Assembly: GCA_033557465.1 (NCBI GenBank)
Contig: CM066033.1
Location: 1,357,157,834 to 1,357,221,833, forward strand
Direction of reading: 5' to 3'
DNA from: Ichthyophis bannanicus
Lineage: Eukaryota; Chordata; Amphibia; Gymnophiona; Ichthyophiidae
DNA length: 64,000 nt
The notes under the pieces are model-generated. The model ran no database searches. It was not told the DNA's origin and saw only the letters and a list, made by a program, of their open reading frames with translations. Positions 30,104 through 41,817 of the stretch are shown here, piece by piece (positions within the stretch are counted from its first letter, which is position 1; each line of letters begins with the position of its first letter). Position numbers and translations under genes: made by a program.

Positions 30104-32296
30104 GTGAGTAAGTCATGGATGCCAAGTGATGGGTAAGGGAGGGTCATGAAATAGGCAGTCCAAAAGGTGAAGGGCCTCAAACCCACAACATAAGCCTGGC
30201 CCTTAAAAGCAAATCATCAGTCAGCGAGGAACAGTCACTGGGTCTGCAATTTCACACAACCCTGACCATCAGAGAACATCCAGGGCTCCCACTGTAACAT
30301 ACAACCAGTCAGTCTCCTACAAGGAAGACCTAATAGCTCATCCTGGAGGAGCACTGCCGTCAAAGTGATAGGACACAGGTACACATCTGCCATAGAATGC
30401 AAGATGCCCACTCTATCAGCTTTCATTTTAAACACTGATAATCTCTGCTATAATGCAGCCCAAACATACCTATGTTTGCTGGCATCTATGGCCCTATGCA
30501 AGGAAAGTGAGATGTGAAGCACATTGATGGAAAATAGCGCGGTATATAAGTGCATGTAATAATTGTTGTGTATGTGTCATGGGTTGGGCCAGCCAAGTTG
30601 CAAAGGCAGCTCAACGGAGCGCAGTCGTCTTCTCAGAGGACTAGAGGGGAATGTTGAATAGGGGGTGCCATGAGAAGGCAAAGGATGGTGGGTAAGGGGA
30701 GGGTAATAGCAGTGTACAAGCAGGGTAGCTATATGTAGGTTGAAGTAGGAGAAAGGGGCGCAATGAGTCTGGAGTCAGTTGGTCTACAACCAATGTGTAT
30801 GCAACCAAACACTGAATGCCAACATACATGCTCTGAGAGGGTACTGCAGTGTGGTATGGGAGACAGCAGTCCAGAAGGTACAGATGGGGACAGATGAGGT
30901 GGAGGTAGTTTGTTACAGTGTGCATATCAGAGGATATGGGGGTCATATTCCTAAAGAACACCTCATGATGCCACATCTCTCTCCAACAGGGATTTCAGTA
31001 TGAAGCAGACTCTGGAGTCCCTAAAATGACGGTTCAGGACCTGGAGGCACAGGAATCCAGACCTCATCCAATGCCTCTGAGAGGAGGTAGCAACTTCTAC
31101 AGGTGGATCTGGAGTCATCCATGTCACAGAAATGCACTTCAATGAAGCACATGTAGACAGCTACCTGCAGCTGAGTCCTGGCCCTGCTGCAACAGTGCCA
31201 CCTGCATCTCCCTACCTACCCATACCACTGCCACCACCACTCCCACTATAACCACTACTACTGCTGTTATGCTCTGTGGGACAAGACCCACACAGTGCTG
31301 TAGACACACTTGAAAGCTAGGCACAACAGACAACAGAACAGCTAGGAACTATGATAGTCATGGGGGAATAGTACAGGAACCCACCTTTGTAGAGCAGGTG
31401 ACAAGAAGGGTAGGAACTCACTGCAGGCCTGAGGAGGCAAGTGTATATTCCAGAATGGAAAAGGGCCTGACATGACGTCTGAGGTACCAACACACATAGA
31501 CAGTCACATCGAAGAGCAGCAGCAAGGTGTGAAGATATAGGTCCATAGTGGGCAGTCGCAGTGATGAGCACGATAGGAATAAGATGACCATGATGAGGCT
31601 TGTGGAAAATGATGCCTCTCAGCAGAATCCTGACCAGCTTGAATGAAGAGAGATGACACATAGGGACCGTTGCAAATAGAGGATAGCATTTGTGTAGACA
31701 GCTGTGGATTCAAGAGGAAAATCCTGTCATAATAGGGTTATCAGCAAGGAAGGGCCACAGTGCACTGATGTGCCAGTGGCGGACGCCACAGGTAGTAGCC
31801 CTCAGTTGCATGTGTGTGCAGAAGATGCGCAAGGAGTGCAGTAGGAGCCAAAGGTTGTAAGCTGAGGAAAAGGGGATGAGCCCAGCATGTCACCTGGGAA
31901 TGTGGACATGGGAGAGTTGCAATAAGGGGTCCACACAAGACATCCCACTGAGCCCATGTACAGCAGCAACCTGCACAGACACACGCTGCTGGTCTAAATG
32001 ACCTAACTGGCTGCAATATAAGCCTGGGATTCAGGAGTACATAGTGTGTATGAGAGATAAGTCAGACAGTCACCACTGCTAGCATGGAATTGAAAATCAT
32101 TGAAGGAGATCAGGGAACCCAGGGTCAGGAAATGGAGAGGAGAAGGATTAGTCCCACAGCCATAGACAATGTGCTACTATAGCCTAGGTAGCATGTGCCC
32201 CTCCTTTGTATGTGATTGTGCAAGATCTAGCTGTGATATGGCATGTTAGGCCACATGTGGTGAACTTGTACTGATCCCACACTTTTGTATTTGCAG
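30104..32296. other. Intron-like or decayed transposon interior
   Basis: No domain in any frame. A short tail-like GCACATTGATGGAAAATAGC, GCGGTATATAAGTGC lies near 30520. The TTTTGTATTTGCAG before 32297 looks like a splice acceptor. If 29884-30103 and 32297-33130 are exons of one gene, this is its intron. Confidence 0.3.
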
Positions 32297-33130
32297 CACA
32301 ACGGCAGCAGGACCTGCAGACCTTCAGAACCGTCCTGCATATGACAGCTCTGCCAAAGCAGCCACCAGAACGCCATCACTGCAGCAGCAGACCTGCTTCC
32401 CTCTACCAGCATCCCAAACACAGCTACAGCCTCCACAGCTGGGAGCATGAGGCCCGAACAGCAAGGGGGCTCTGAGATTGACCAGGAGGAGGAGAAAGGG
32501 GAAAATTAAGAGGAGGAAGAACACATGGTGGGAGAGGAGAAGGAAGAAGACACAGAAGAGGACGAGGAAGACATGTAAGAGAAAGAGGAGGATAAAGGCG
32601 AAGGGGGTGAGGACAAAGGGGATGAAGGGGGGAGGAGGCAGACATGAGGAACTGGAGGACAGAGTAGATGTGGAGGACATGATGGAGCAACCTGAAGGTG
32701 TGCCAGAGGGGCGTGAAGCAGCTACTGTGGAGACGAGGGAAAGGCAGCCTGCAGTACCGGTGGTTGGAGAATCAGTAATGACTGTGGCTGCAATGATGCC
32801 GATAGCTGTGTTGTTAAGATAGAGATCGGAGAAGTCTCAAAAGCAGAAGGGCTGCCATTACACCATCCCACAGCCCCCAGGGTCTGGCACTCCACCAGCA
32901 TGGTACTGGGGGCTGCCCATGTAGGAGTGGGCATGCGAAGAGTGCCACAGCATCCCCCAGTAGTCACCACTGCAGCTCCTCCATCACCCCCATGACGCAG
33001 TCCAAACTCATAAGCTCATGCACTCTATGGATACAGTGGCAAACGAGCTGCAGTTCATGAGGCAGACAGTGGAGGGGGCAGCAGAGAAGATCTGCACAAG
33101 TCTGTAGGCCCTCACCGACATCATGCTGCT
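32297..33130 (+). pseudogene. Glu/Asp-rich exon, broken (Harbinger Myb-like C-terminus?)
   Basis: In shifting frames: STTAGSMRPEQQGGSEIDQE, then a long Glu/Lys/Asp run (32480-32640), a Pro/Val-rich part (32860-33000), and a helical end LMHSMDTVANELQFMRQTVE near 33010-33075, closing with HSA and a stop at about 33147. Acidic linkers and a C-terminal helix are common in Myb/SANT-like transposon proteins, but there is no conserved motif. Several stops are present. Confidence 0.3.
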
Positions 33131-33147
33131 GCAGCACTCAGCCTGAG

Positions 33148-35740
33148 GTGCCCAGGGAAGAAGAGGGGGGCCGGTAGCCCACACAAAAGCGTGTTGATAT
33201 GCCGGACCCACACTGGGAGTATGAGCCCCTGACACCTGCTTAACAGGGAATTGGGGTTGAGGGGGGTTTGGTTGGGGGAAAGGGAGGGGTAGGGGGGCCC
33301 AGATGGTGGTTGGTTGGGGGAGAAGGGGATTTGGGAGGCAGGAATGCTGGGGGGAAGGGGGGAGAGAATAGGTGTTGTGATGTGCAGAAATGACGTGCAA
33401 TATGTTTTATATGTACCTCTGTTACATTCTACCTCATCCCCATTTTCTATAAAAGTTTTAATATATAAAGTTTGAATTACTTCCATACTTCTGTGTTTGG
33501 TCTGGCTCTGTTCCCTAGGCAGTGGAGGTTTTCCAGTGGTAAGCTGTGTAGTGTAAATGACAGATGGGCCTGGTGTTTGGTGGGAGTCATAGTATCGGGG
33601 AATCTTGCACAAGCAGACCTGCAAATAGGAGCCAGAGAAGGGTTGTGCCACAAACTCCACATTCCCTACCGATTTGTTCTCCACTGAGGCCACCAATGGC
33701 TGACTGGGCTCGGCTACATAGACATCATCTTGGCTCTTAACACAGGTCTGCTCCAAGGGGCTGTTCAAGATGTCTACCCTGGCACACAGGTACATGTTGC
33801 ATGGCCCATCCCCCAGCGGAGCAATGCATAGCCAGCGATGGTTGGGTAGCCATATCTGAGATCTCCAAGACAGACCCCTACCCAGCATTGAGGCACTGCA
33901 TGAGTGTGCCACCATTGCATGCTATGGTGGTTGGAAAGCTTCATCCGCTTGGACATTCTGGTATACTAGGGTACATAGTATGTGAGCATACAGGCTGGTG
34001 CATGGCAGCTCCCCCACACCTCACATTTTTGGGGGCCTTGACCAACCATCAGTGTCTGTGCCCAAGCTGACATAGCATCATGGCCCCCAAAACCTTGTGT
34101 ACACTATGACTCAGCAAGGATGTCTGTTGCCTTTGTAAAACAACATCACAGGTTTGACTCCCAACCTTGGTCACTGCTCTCGGATAAGTCCCTTATGGCA
34201 CCTAGGCCCTATCCAGTGATACACAGTCACTGACATACCCAGGTTCTTTTCTTGCCATGGATAGCATTGTCAGCAGAGGCTAAAATAAGTCTCTTTTCAC
34301 ATGGGGTATTGTGTGCCCTTCCCCTATAGCGCAGCCTCACATTCAGTCTTGGACCATTTATAGCTGTGGCATGCACCAGCACTAGATCCATGCGGCCATG
34401 TTCTGCCATGTACCTTGTATGGTGAAGGCGCAGCAACATACTACATTGCCCTCACACCTGCAGCTGCAGTCAGCAGTCACAGACTTGTGCATACTTCCAA
34501 GTGGCGGACTCATTTGCAGTGACGTGAGGATGAGGGCAGCAAAGGCCTGCCTATACATCAGCATGGCTGACTTGTGAGCCAGCAGACATCCATAAAAAAA
34601 ACCAGGTGCAAAATGAGACCTCACATGAGTGTCTGTGGGCCCAGTATCCACTATATATCGCTGCCAATGACCCAGTGTCAGCCACTGCTGCAGAACATAG
34701 GTGTGCCAACCCCATGCAGACCTTGCGCAGTGACACATGCGGAAGCGTGGGTGGATAGGGTTAATAGGGTTTGTCACACAATCTCAGATGTGGTGAATAT
34801 GGGTAATGTGTTGATGTGTGGGAGGTGGGAATAAGCTAAAGACACATAATTTTAGAGCTCAGTGTGGAGCAAGAGGCATAGTGTCATGTTGTCCTTCTAT
34901 GGGTGCTCAATGATCATGTCCCTGGTATGAGCTCTCCTAGTGTGCAGCCCACCTAAGATTGCAAGGTGTAATGTGTCCACTCTTCCCATAGTCCAGCCCT
35001 AGGTACTAGTGCTGCAGGCCCCATAGTGAGCAAGAATGCCATGCAGATGAACCCCGAATGGACTGTCAGAGCCACATGCAGCTGGGTATGCAGCTATCTT
35101 GCCACTTGATCCTTGGACGCCATACTTAGTTTGAGGAGTGCAACACAGACACCTTGTAACTTTCGTGGTAGGGTGTATCTTGCTAGTCAGTATGATTAAA
35201 GCAGCAGACTAGGAAATCGGAGGTTTAGGCTATAAATGAGTGACTACAGGCAGCTTCCTAGGGTGGGGGTCTCCAGGGGCAGCCAAGCACAGATAAATCT
35301 GTCGCACACATTGGGGTCAGCCATAAAAATGCACACAGGTTATACTATTTGCCTGACATGCCAACAGCTTGCCCAATCACAGCGCCCAGGTGTGGAAAGC
35401 GATGTGCGCATACCTGATATATTTGTTTGGTAAGTCTCCTCATAAACAGTCATGTGCCACCACAGCATTTTCCACATACACAGGTAGCTCATCATAAGCG
35501 GGCACATCACAGAATATCAGAGCCTGCATTGCTAACCAGTAATCTCCTCAATGCACGCGTAGCTGAGTCCGCCATTTTGATTGCTAAGCCACTTTCATTT
35601 AAATGCATCTATAGGGCAGCAAATTGTGTGTGGGCGTGGCCATGTATACCCACATAACTGTGCAAATTACACAGATAGGATGCTGTCCGTTAACGTCATA
35701 ACCATGTATGTTTCAAATATGCACGGTTAGACAACAAACG
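33148..35740. other. Decayed transposon-like interior, no gene
   Basis: Many overlapping frames on both strands (for example 33121-33915 minus, 264 codons; 34382-34777 minus) have no domain. A weak tRNA-like module is at 34108-34200 (GGTTTGACTCCC). The composition resembles 16-18 kb and 22-25 kb, so this may be part of another element of the same type. Confidence 0.35.
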
Positions 35741-35741
35741 C

Positions 35742-36117
35742 ATGATGTCGGCCATGAAGCAGACAAGAAAGCAGAACTTCTCACCTGCGAAGGTGGAGCT
35801 AATCATTGGCCTCATCCTTAGGGAGCATACCCGTTTCTTTGCGTCTGGGGATGCCTATCCCCAGCAGTGGGTCTGGCATGACATGGCCAAGTAGGTGAAT
35901 GCAGTGCACCACCATAATAGGGAGGTGGAGGACATAAAGAAGAAGTGGTGTGTGCTGTGCCAGCGAGCTAAGGACAAGCACGCTGCAAACCTCAAATTGC
36001 CTCCAGAGCAGCGGAAGGCCCTGAGTGACCTAGGGAGAGGCTGCTCGCATGTATGGATGATTGCTGTATCACCATTGTTGACTGGCCTGAATAGCTCTTT
36101 GCCGCCTGCAACAGACA
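35742..36117 (+). pseudogene. Myb/SANT-like protein of a Harbinger element, one stop
   Basis: The ATG at 35742 opens MMSAMKQTRKQNFSPAKVEL, then IIGLILREHTRFFASGDAY, QQWVWHDMAK, a TAG stop at 35892-35894, then VNAVHHHNREVEDIKKKWCV. The three conserved Trp/aromatic helices and the NF…E…L, W..I..VNAV, V.DIKKKW order match Myb/SANT-like DNA-binding proteins that help Harbinger transposases enter the nucleus and bind the ends. The frame stays open to 36125; GTGAGT at 36118 may be a splice donor. It is convergent with the transposase at 39650-41054, and 2 kb of CR1 has since been inserted between them. Confidence 0.65.
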
Positions 36118-36957
36118 GTGAGTAGGTCCGGTTGCCATCTTACATCTTTTAATCCCCAGAACACTCCAACAGTACAACCCCACGGCACTGCAGTAGGTGT
36201 GTGGCGCACATCCTTCCTTGTAGGCCCCCTCTTCCCTGCAAACACCCTGCTCCCAATCTACATGCTTTCACTGCCCAGTCCCCAAGCTGCTCATCTAAAA
36301 TCTGCTGCTGCTCATCCAACATAGAAACATGATGGCAGAAAAACACCATATGAACTATATAGTCTGCCCTTCCATATCATCTGCAATAGACCCTTATTTT
36401 CCTTCACAGATCTTCGGTGTTTGTCCCATACATTTTTGAATTCAGATACTATCCTAATCTCTATTACCTTCACTGGGAGACTGTTCCACGCACATTCCAT
36501 CCTTTCTGTAAAGAAATATTTCTGCAAATTACTCCTGAGTCTAACCCCTTTCACCCTCATCTTATGTTCCCTCATAGCAGAGTTTCTTTCAATAAAAAGA
36601 GACTCTCCTCTTGTGCATTTATGCTATGGAGGTAGTTAAACATCTCTATCATATCTCCTCTATCCCGCCTTTCCTCTAAAGTATACATTTTAAGATCTTT
36701 AAGTCTGTCTTCTTATGCTTTATAACAAAGACCACTAACCATTTTTGTAGCCACTCTTTGCACCGGCTTCATCCTATTTATATCCTTTTGAAGGTGCGGT
36801 CTCCAGAATTGTACACAATACTCCAAATGAGGTCACACTAGAGACTTATACAGAGGCACTATCACCTCCTTTCTTCTGCTGGCCATTCCTCTCCCTATGC
36901 ACCCAAGCATCCTTCTGGCTTTCGCCATCACCTTTTCTACCTGTTTAGCCATTTTAA

Positions 36958-37087
36958 GTTCTGTTGTTATACTGTTATATATCCATTTTCAATGTGAGCA
37001 GTTGAAACACACTGCATTGTTATGTTCTCTGTAAACCGTCTTGAATCGTAGAAGGACGGTATAGAAAAACTGTTAAATAAATAAATC
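36958..37087 (+). mobile_element. L2-type 3' tail inserted in CR1
   Basis: CTGTTATATATCCATTTTC, then GTAAACCGTCTTGAATCG, AGGACGGTATAGAAAAACTG and TAAATAAATAAAT. It is plus-strand, opposite to the host CR1, and CR1 text resumes after it. Confidence 0.85.
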
Positions 37088-38181
37088 AGAAACAATCACA
37101 CCTAGGTCCCGCTCTTCTTTTGTGGACAGAACACTTTCGCCCTCTAACAGCCCAAATGCATGATCCTGCATCTTTTAGCAATAAATCTCAGCTGCCAAAT
37201 TATTGACCATTCTTCAAGCTTAGCTGGATCCCTCCTCATTTTATCTACTCCTTCCTGCATGTCTTCTCTATTGCAGATTTTGGTATCATCTGCAAAGAGG
37301 CAAATCTTACCCGACATCACTTCCATAATATTACTAACAAAGATATTAAAAAGAATCAGGACAGATCCCTGCGGCACACCACTGGTAACTTCTTACTCAG
37401 AATGAGCTCCATTTACTTGTACCCTTTGTTGACTCCCACTCAATCAATTTCTAACCCAGTTAGTCACTTTAGGATCCATCCCTAGGATGCTCAATTTGTT
37501 TATAAGTCATCTGTGAGGAATGATGTCAAAGTCTGTGCTGAAATCTAAGTACACTACATCTACGGCTCTCCCTCAGTCCACCTCCCTGGTCACTCAGTCA
37601 AAGAAATCAATCAGATTTTCTGACAAGATCTGCCTCTGGTAAACCCATGCTGCCTCGGATCTTGCAATCCACTGGATTCCAGAAATCTCACTATTCCCTC
37701 TTTTAGCAGCATTTCCAATAGTTTACTCATCACAGAGGTTACACTCACTGGCCTGCAGTTTTCAACTTCATCCTTATTTCCGCTTTTGTTTAAAGGGATC
37801 ACATGTGCCTTTCTCCAGTCTTCTGGGACCACTTCCGACTCCAAGGAAGCATTGAAAAGGTCAGTCAGTTGAGCTGCTAGAACATCCCCAAGTTCCTTCA
37901 ATATTCTCAGATGTTTTCCATCCGGTTCTATCTCTTTGTCTACTTTTAGTTTAGCTAGTTCCTCATGAACACAGTCTTCTGAAAATCGTTCGAGATCCCC
38001 TCACTTTTGTTCCTATTTGTGGGTGTTTTCTGAGGTTCTGCTCCTGGTCTTTCATCTGTGAAAACAGAACAGAAATATTTGTTAAGCAATTCGGCTTTAT
38101 CCTCATCAACTTCTACATACAGTATTCTGATAATACCACTTTTGCCCTTCTTTCTCTCACTAACATGTCTGAAAAATGTCT

Positions 38182-38336
38182 TATTTATTTATTTATTTAA
38201 CAAGATTTATATACCGTCTTTCTACAAGTCAAGACGGTTTACACAGAACATTTCTTGGCAGTATGTTTCAACTGTTTACAAGGAACAAAGTAACAGGAAT
38301 ACAAAGGATAACAACGAGATCCCCCCCCCCCCCCCA
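38182..38336 (-). mobile_element. L2-type 3' tail inserted in CR1
   Basis: TTATTTATTTATTTATTTAA, then ATATACCGTCTTTCTAC and AAGACGGTTTACACAG, followed by a run of 15 C at 38321-38335. CR1 text (CATTTTATTGCATTGGC) continues after the run; the same host text at 61655-61680 has no insertion and only six C. Confidence 0.85.
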
Positions 38337-38635
38337 TTTTATTGCATTGGCTATTTCTTCTCCTTTTTGTATCTTTGCTTTCCTGACTACTTTGCTAGCT
38401 TCTCTAAGTGTTTCAGGTCTTCCTCTCTCTGTGATCTCATGTATTTGGTAAAGGCCACCTTCTTTTTCTTCACCTTTTCAGCCACTTCTTTTGAGAACCA
38501 TAGTGGCCCCTTTTCCTTTTACATTTATTTACCTTTCTAACAAAAATGTTTGTTGCCCTTAAAATATCCCCTTTCAGTTTTGCCCATTGTTTTTCTACTT
38601 CCCCTAGCTGTTCCCATCCTGTTAACAATTCATAA

Positions 38636-38961
38636 GAACATAAGAAAATGCCATACTGGGTCAGACTAAGGTCCATCAAGCTCAGTATCCTGGTCCAACA
38701 GTGACCAACCCAGTTCACAAGTACCTGGCAGGTTCCCAAAAAGGCACAAAGGTTCCACAATGCTCATCTTGGGGTAAGCAGTGGATTTCCTGGGTCATCT
38801 TTAATAGTTTATGGACCTTTCCTCCAGGAACTTGTCTAAACCTTTTTTAAAACCAGCTACACTAACAACTTTTGCTACATCCTCCGGTAACGAATTCCAG
38901 AGTTTGATTACACTTTGAGTGAAAAAATATTTTCTCTTATTAGTCCTAAACGGGGTTACAT
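38636..38961 (-). mobile_element. CR1 (second subfamily) 3' part
   Basis: Begins CATAAGAACATAAGAAAATG (complement of TTCTTATG octamers), then CCATACTGGGTCAGAC. This is a different CR1 subfamily from the one above; it matches, inverted, the copy at 39850-40275. It continues at about 39395. Confidence 0.85.
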
Positions 38962-39394
38962 TATTTATTTATTTGTTTGTTTGTTTATTTAACAAGTCTT
39001 GTATCCTGCTTTTTCCTTCAATCAAAGCGGTCACAAAACAATACAAGGTTATACAAAGGTAAGGATACATGCCCCACTTTATCATTACATCAAAGCAGTG
39101 GAAACTGGGAATACATCACACAGGGAAAACATGACAACATGAAAATACAGTGCATAAATTACATTACATTTAAACTACAATAAACATACCGGTAAACAGA
39201 ACCAACCATATAACAGCCGTTTCCTGGTCCCGCACAGTCCTACGCCTCAGGCGCGGGCCCGCAAGGCGCAGGCACGCCCAAGCAGTGGCGGTTTAACTTC
39301 TCTTGCCTCGATGTGATTGGCAGGCTTAGGGAGCCTTCCCTCATGTCCTTCGATGGTGATTGCTACTCTCCCGTTATGCATTATAGCTTCATTG
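38962..39394 (-). mobile_element. L2-type tail plus GC-rich insert in CR1
   Basis: TTATTTATTTATTTGTTTG, then GTATCCTGCTTTTTCC and AAAGCGGTCACAAAAC is an L2-type tail. From about 39225 a GC-rich stretch (CGCAGTCC, GGCGCGGGCCCGC) follows that I cannot name. CR1 text resumes near 39395. Confidence 0.6.
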
Positions 39395-39650
39395 CGTGTC
39401 CTCTAGTCTTTCTACTTTTTGATGGTGTAAACAACCAATCTAAGTTTACCTGATCCATTCCATTTATTAATTTATAGACCTCTCCCTCAGTCATCTCTAT
39501 TCCAAGTTGAAAAGCCGCAACCTTTTAAGCCTCTCCTCACAGGGGTATCCTTACATCTCTTTTACCATTTTTGTCGCTCTTCTCTGTACCTTTTCTAATT
39601 CTGCTATATCCTTTTTAAGATATGGTGACCAGAATTTCACACCATATTCA
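39395..39650 (-). mobile_element. CR1 (second subfamily), continued
   Basis: GCGTGTCCTCTAGTCTTTC, then the minus-strand text for a CR1 C-terminal region (KVQRRATKMVKEM, LKKDIAELEKVQ at 39551-39640). It stops at the Harbinger transposase text. Confidence 0.85.
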
Positions 39651-39849
39651 CCATCACATGCACTGGGGACTTTCCCGTGCCCCCAACAGGCCTTGCCATA
39701 GGTTCTGGTAGCCCCACACCCACATATCAGCATGCAATCACAGCTTCAGTCATGCATCACTCACCTATTAGCCAGGCATCACCGAGGTCCAGTGGCAGTC
39801 ACTTGGCCCAGAGCAGATTGTGATAATACAAGGCATCATGGCAGGATCC
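39651..39849 (-). pseudogene. Harbinger transposase, downstream piece
   Basis: On the minus strand from 39849: GSCHDALYYHNLLWAK, matching the …GS.HDS.I…S.L… block that follows the first catalytic region of Harbinger transposases. Stops follow. Separated from 40276-41054 by a CR1 insertion. Confidence 0.55.
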
Positions 39850-40275
39850 AGGAAAACGGAGTGGAATGGGTAAACGTAGATCGATTGTTTACGTTATCAG
39901 AATATAGAAAGACATGGGGACATGCAATGAAGCTACAAGGTAAACTATTTAAGACTAATAAAAGAAAATATTTTTTCACTCAACGTGTAATCAAATTCTG
40001 GAATTTGTTACCGGAGGATGTAGTAAAGGCTGTTAGTGTAGCTGGGTTTAAAAAAGGTTTGGACAAGTTCCTGGAGGAAAGGTCCATATACCATTATTAA
40101 GAAGGGATCCAGGATATCAATGCTTGACCCAGTACAAGCATTGTGGAGCCTGTGTCTTTTGGGGAAACTGCTAGGTGCGTATGACTTAGATTGGCCACTG
40201 TTGGAAACAGGATACTGGGCTTGATGGACCTTGGTCTGACCCAGTATGGCATATCTTATGTTCTTATGTTCTTAA
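39850..40275 (+). pseudogene. CR1 (second subfamily) 3' end inside Harbinger
   Basis: The plus frame 39858-40100: EWVNVDRLFTLSEYRKTWG, then KLFKTNKRKYFFTQRVIKFW, NLLPEDVVKAVSVAGFKKGL and FLEERSIYHY, the intact CR1 C-terminus. The 3' UTR has GGGCTTGATGGACCTTGG and ends in TCTTATGTTCTTATGTTCTT, the 8-bp repeat end typical of CR1. It splits the transposase reading frame at 39849/40276. Confidence 0.92.
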
Positions 40276-41054
40276 ACACGCACACAGGTCTGTGATGCAC
40301 ATGTGGGCATCCACAACAACCTACATGTTCACTGAGTGGTATAGGTGCCTGTTGCGGTGTGCCTTCTCATCACTGCCAGGAGGCCTCAGGGAGACATGGG
40401 TACAGTCAATGACACCTAGGACTGATGGGAAGGATGCAATCTGATGAAAGGCCTGCATGGTCCGTTGTCTGGCCTCAGGTGTGGTGGAGAACAGTTCTAA
40501 ATGCTCCATGCAATGTGATGTTGTTGACTGCATGATACTTATGGTTGCCCCACCACATGCTGGAAGCTTCCAGTGGTGAGGAAGGTCAGGGCAGTAGTTA
40601 CCTTCAGAGCCACAGTCATTGTATTCCTTCTAACGGTTGTGGGCTCCATGTCATATCTGAGCATGGCACAGAGGTCTGTAATGGTGGCAGCATCAAGGTG
40701 GAGCGCTGGAACACCTCTTCTATGGTCAACTGCAGGCATGTGACCATTGGTCGGTACACTTGGGGTGTCTGGTAGTGTCTTCTCACTGCCCGGGTCACCA
40801 CCGGCTGCTGAGGCTGAGGTTGCCGCTGTTGCCTTGCCTGTCTGTGGCATCTGCACCTCAGGTGTATGGGTAGCCAAGTTTGACTGCACTGATAGCCAGC
40901 ACATGTCCACGTAGCAATATGGTAGGATTTCAATGGGACCGTCCCTTAACTGGTTATAACCCAGGCATAGAGTTGCACGGTTTTCACCGTTCGATCTGGC
41001 CACATGCCATCGCTGAATGTTGGCGTTTGGAATAGATGTTGATGCCTCACCCAT
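40276..41054 (-). pseudogene. PIF/Harbinger transposase, broken
   Basis: Minus strand. At 40539-41054: AMLRYDMEPTTVRRNTMTVA, then LKVTTALTFLTTGSFQHVVG, the helix-turn-helix-like N-terminal region of Harbinger (HARBI1-type) transposases. After one frameshift near 40540 the frame 40321-40533 reads MQAFHQIASFPSVLGVIDCT, HVSLRPPGSDEKAHRNRHLY, HSVNM. The D in IDCTH is the first residue of the DDE site. Then VVVDAHMCITDLCA runs into the CR1 insertion. The later catalytic residues (GDSGY, E) are not found. These proteins are usually about 350 residues. Confidence 0.88.
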
Positions 41055-41204
41055 TCACCATCCTGTTACGCGCCTGTGCACAGATGATTACAACACAGTG
41101 GCTTGCAGTGATATCCATGCATGTGCATGTCACTTGACATTCGGTTTGCCCGCATTTTCCACTTTTACCTGGTTTTCGGCAGGATTTACCCACCTATCCG
41201 CCGC

Positions 41205-41613
41205 CTAATATTTCCAATATCGGGCCCGGAATTTTTACTTATTGCCATTAGAAAGAGGTTCCCTGTAACGTATCTGCTTGTGGATGATATTCTATTAAAT
41301 ATAAACCTAGGCACAAATTTCTATTATCTCGCTATTTGGGTTTTCCTCGCCTCTCTTTTCCACGCAGATCGCTAACCGAGCAGCATGCAATATCATTGCT
41401 GCCTGGTTATCGCTCGTCGCTGCCTCTGCCCCACCCCAGAACACCCCCGACACACTCTGATGCTAAACAGATAGCCTCAGGGCACGAAGGGGAGTTAGAA
41501 GGGGATATTCAATGACTCTAACTATGTAAGTGCTGTTGAATATTCCGATTTAAGGCATTTACGTGGTTTATTGGGCTGAAAACCATGTAAGTGCCTTTCG
41601 AAATTTTGGGCCT
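41205..41613. mobile_element. MITE, GGGCCCGATATTCA family, diverged
   Basis: Contains GCAGATCGCTAACC, GGTTATCGCTCGTCGCTGCC, GGGGAGTTAGAAGGGGATATTCAA, GTTGAATATTCCGATTTAAG and a right end TTTCGAAATTTTGGGCC. These blocks occur in the same order at 47420-47687. A left end may be TCGGGCCCGG at 41220. Confidence 0.7.
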
Positions 41614-41817
41614 CTATTATTTTACCATAGCACATTTTAGTTTACCATAACAGGTTACATAATAATGAGATGAAAATCATGTAAAATATATGCAAAGCAC
41701 CTCATTGTTATGAAATAACACAGCTCATGACGAACTTTGCAAATTGTGGAATTCATGGTAAAACAATGTCAGTTTTTAGGTCATTATTTTTCTTCCTGGG
41801 AGTATCATGTACCATTT

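Larger units (their letters stand above)
36318..38630 (-). pseudogene. CR1 copy, longest RT coverage after 60 kb
   Basis: The 3' end at 36318 is CATAGAAACATGATGGCAGA. From the 5' side: the RT front MKELGDVLAAQLTDLFNASL, then VIPLNKSGNKDEVENCRPVS (37611-37901), the palm with MPQGSVLILFNIFVSNIMEV and CLFADDTKICNREDMQEGVD (37144-37377, catalytic FADD kept), and the C-terminal block with FFTERMECAWNSLPVKVIE (36312-36575). It is interrupted by two L2-type tails (36958-37087 plus, 38182-38330 minus). Stops and shifts make it dead. Confidence 0.9.

Noticed and set aside
32424..32822. Lys/Arg/Glu-rich frames (for example 114 codons at 32478-32822) as a host protein
   Set aside because: They come from a GA-rich segment, overlap on both strands, and other frames show the acidic transposon-like linker. 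No conserved domain.
33121..33915. 264-codon minus-strand frame as the missing Harbinger transposase
   Set aside because: No IDCTH, GDSGY or TGSFQ-type motif. It is Pro-rich where the plus strand is G-rich. It may be chance.
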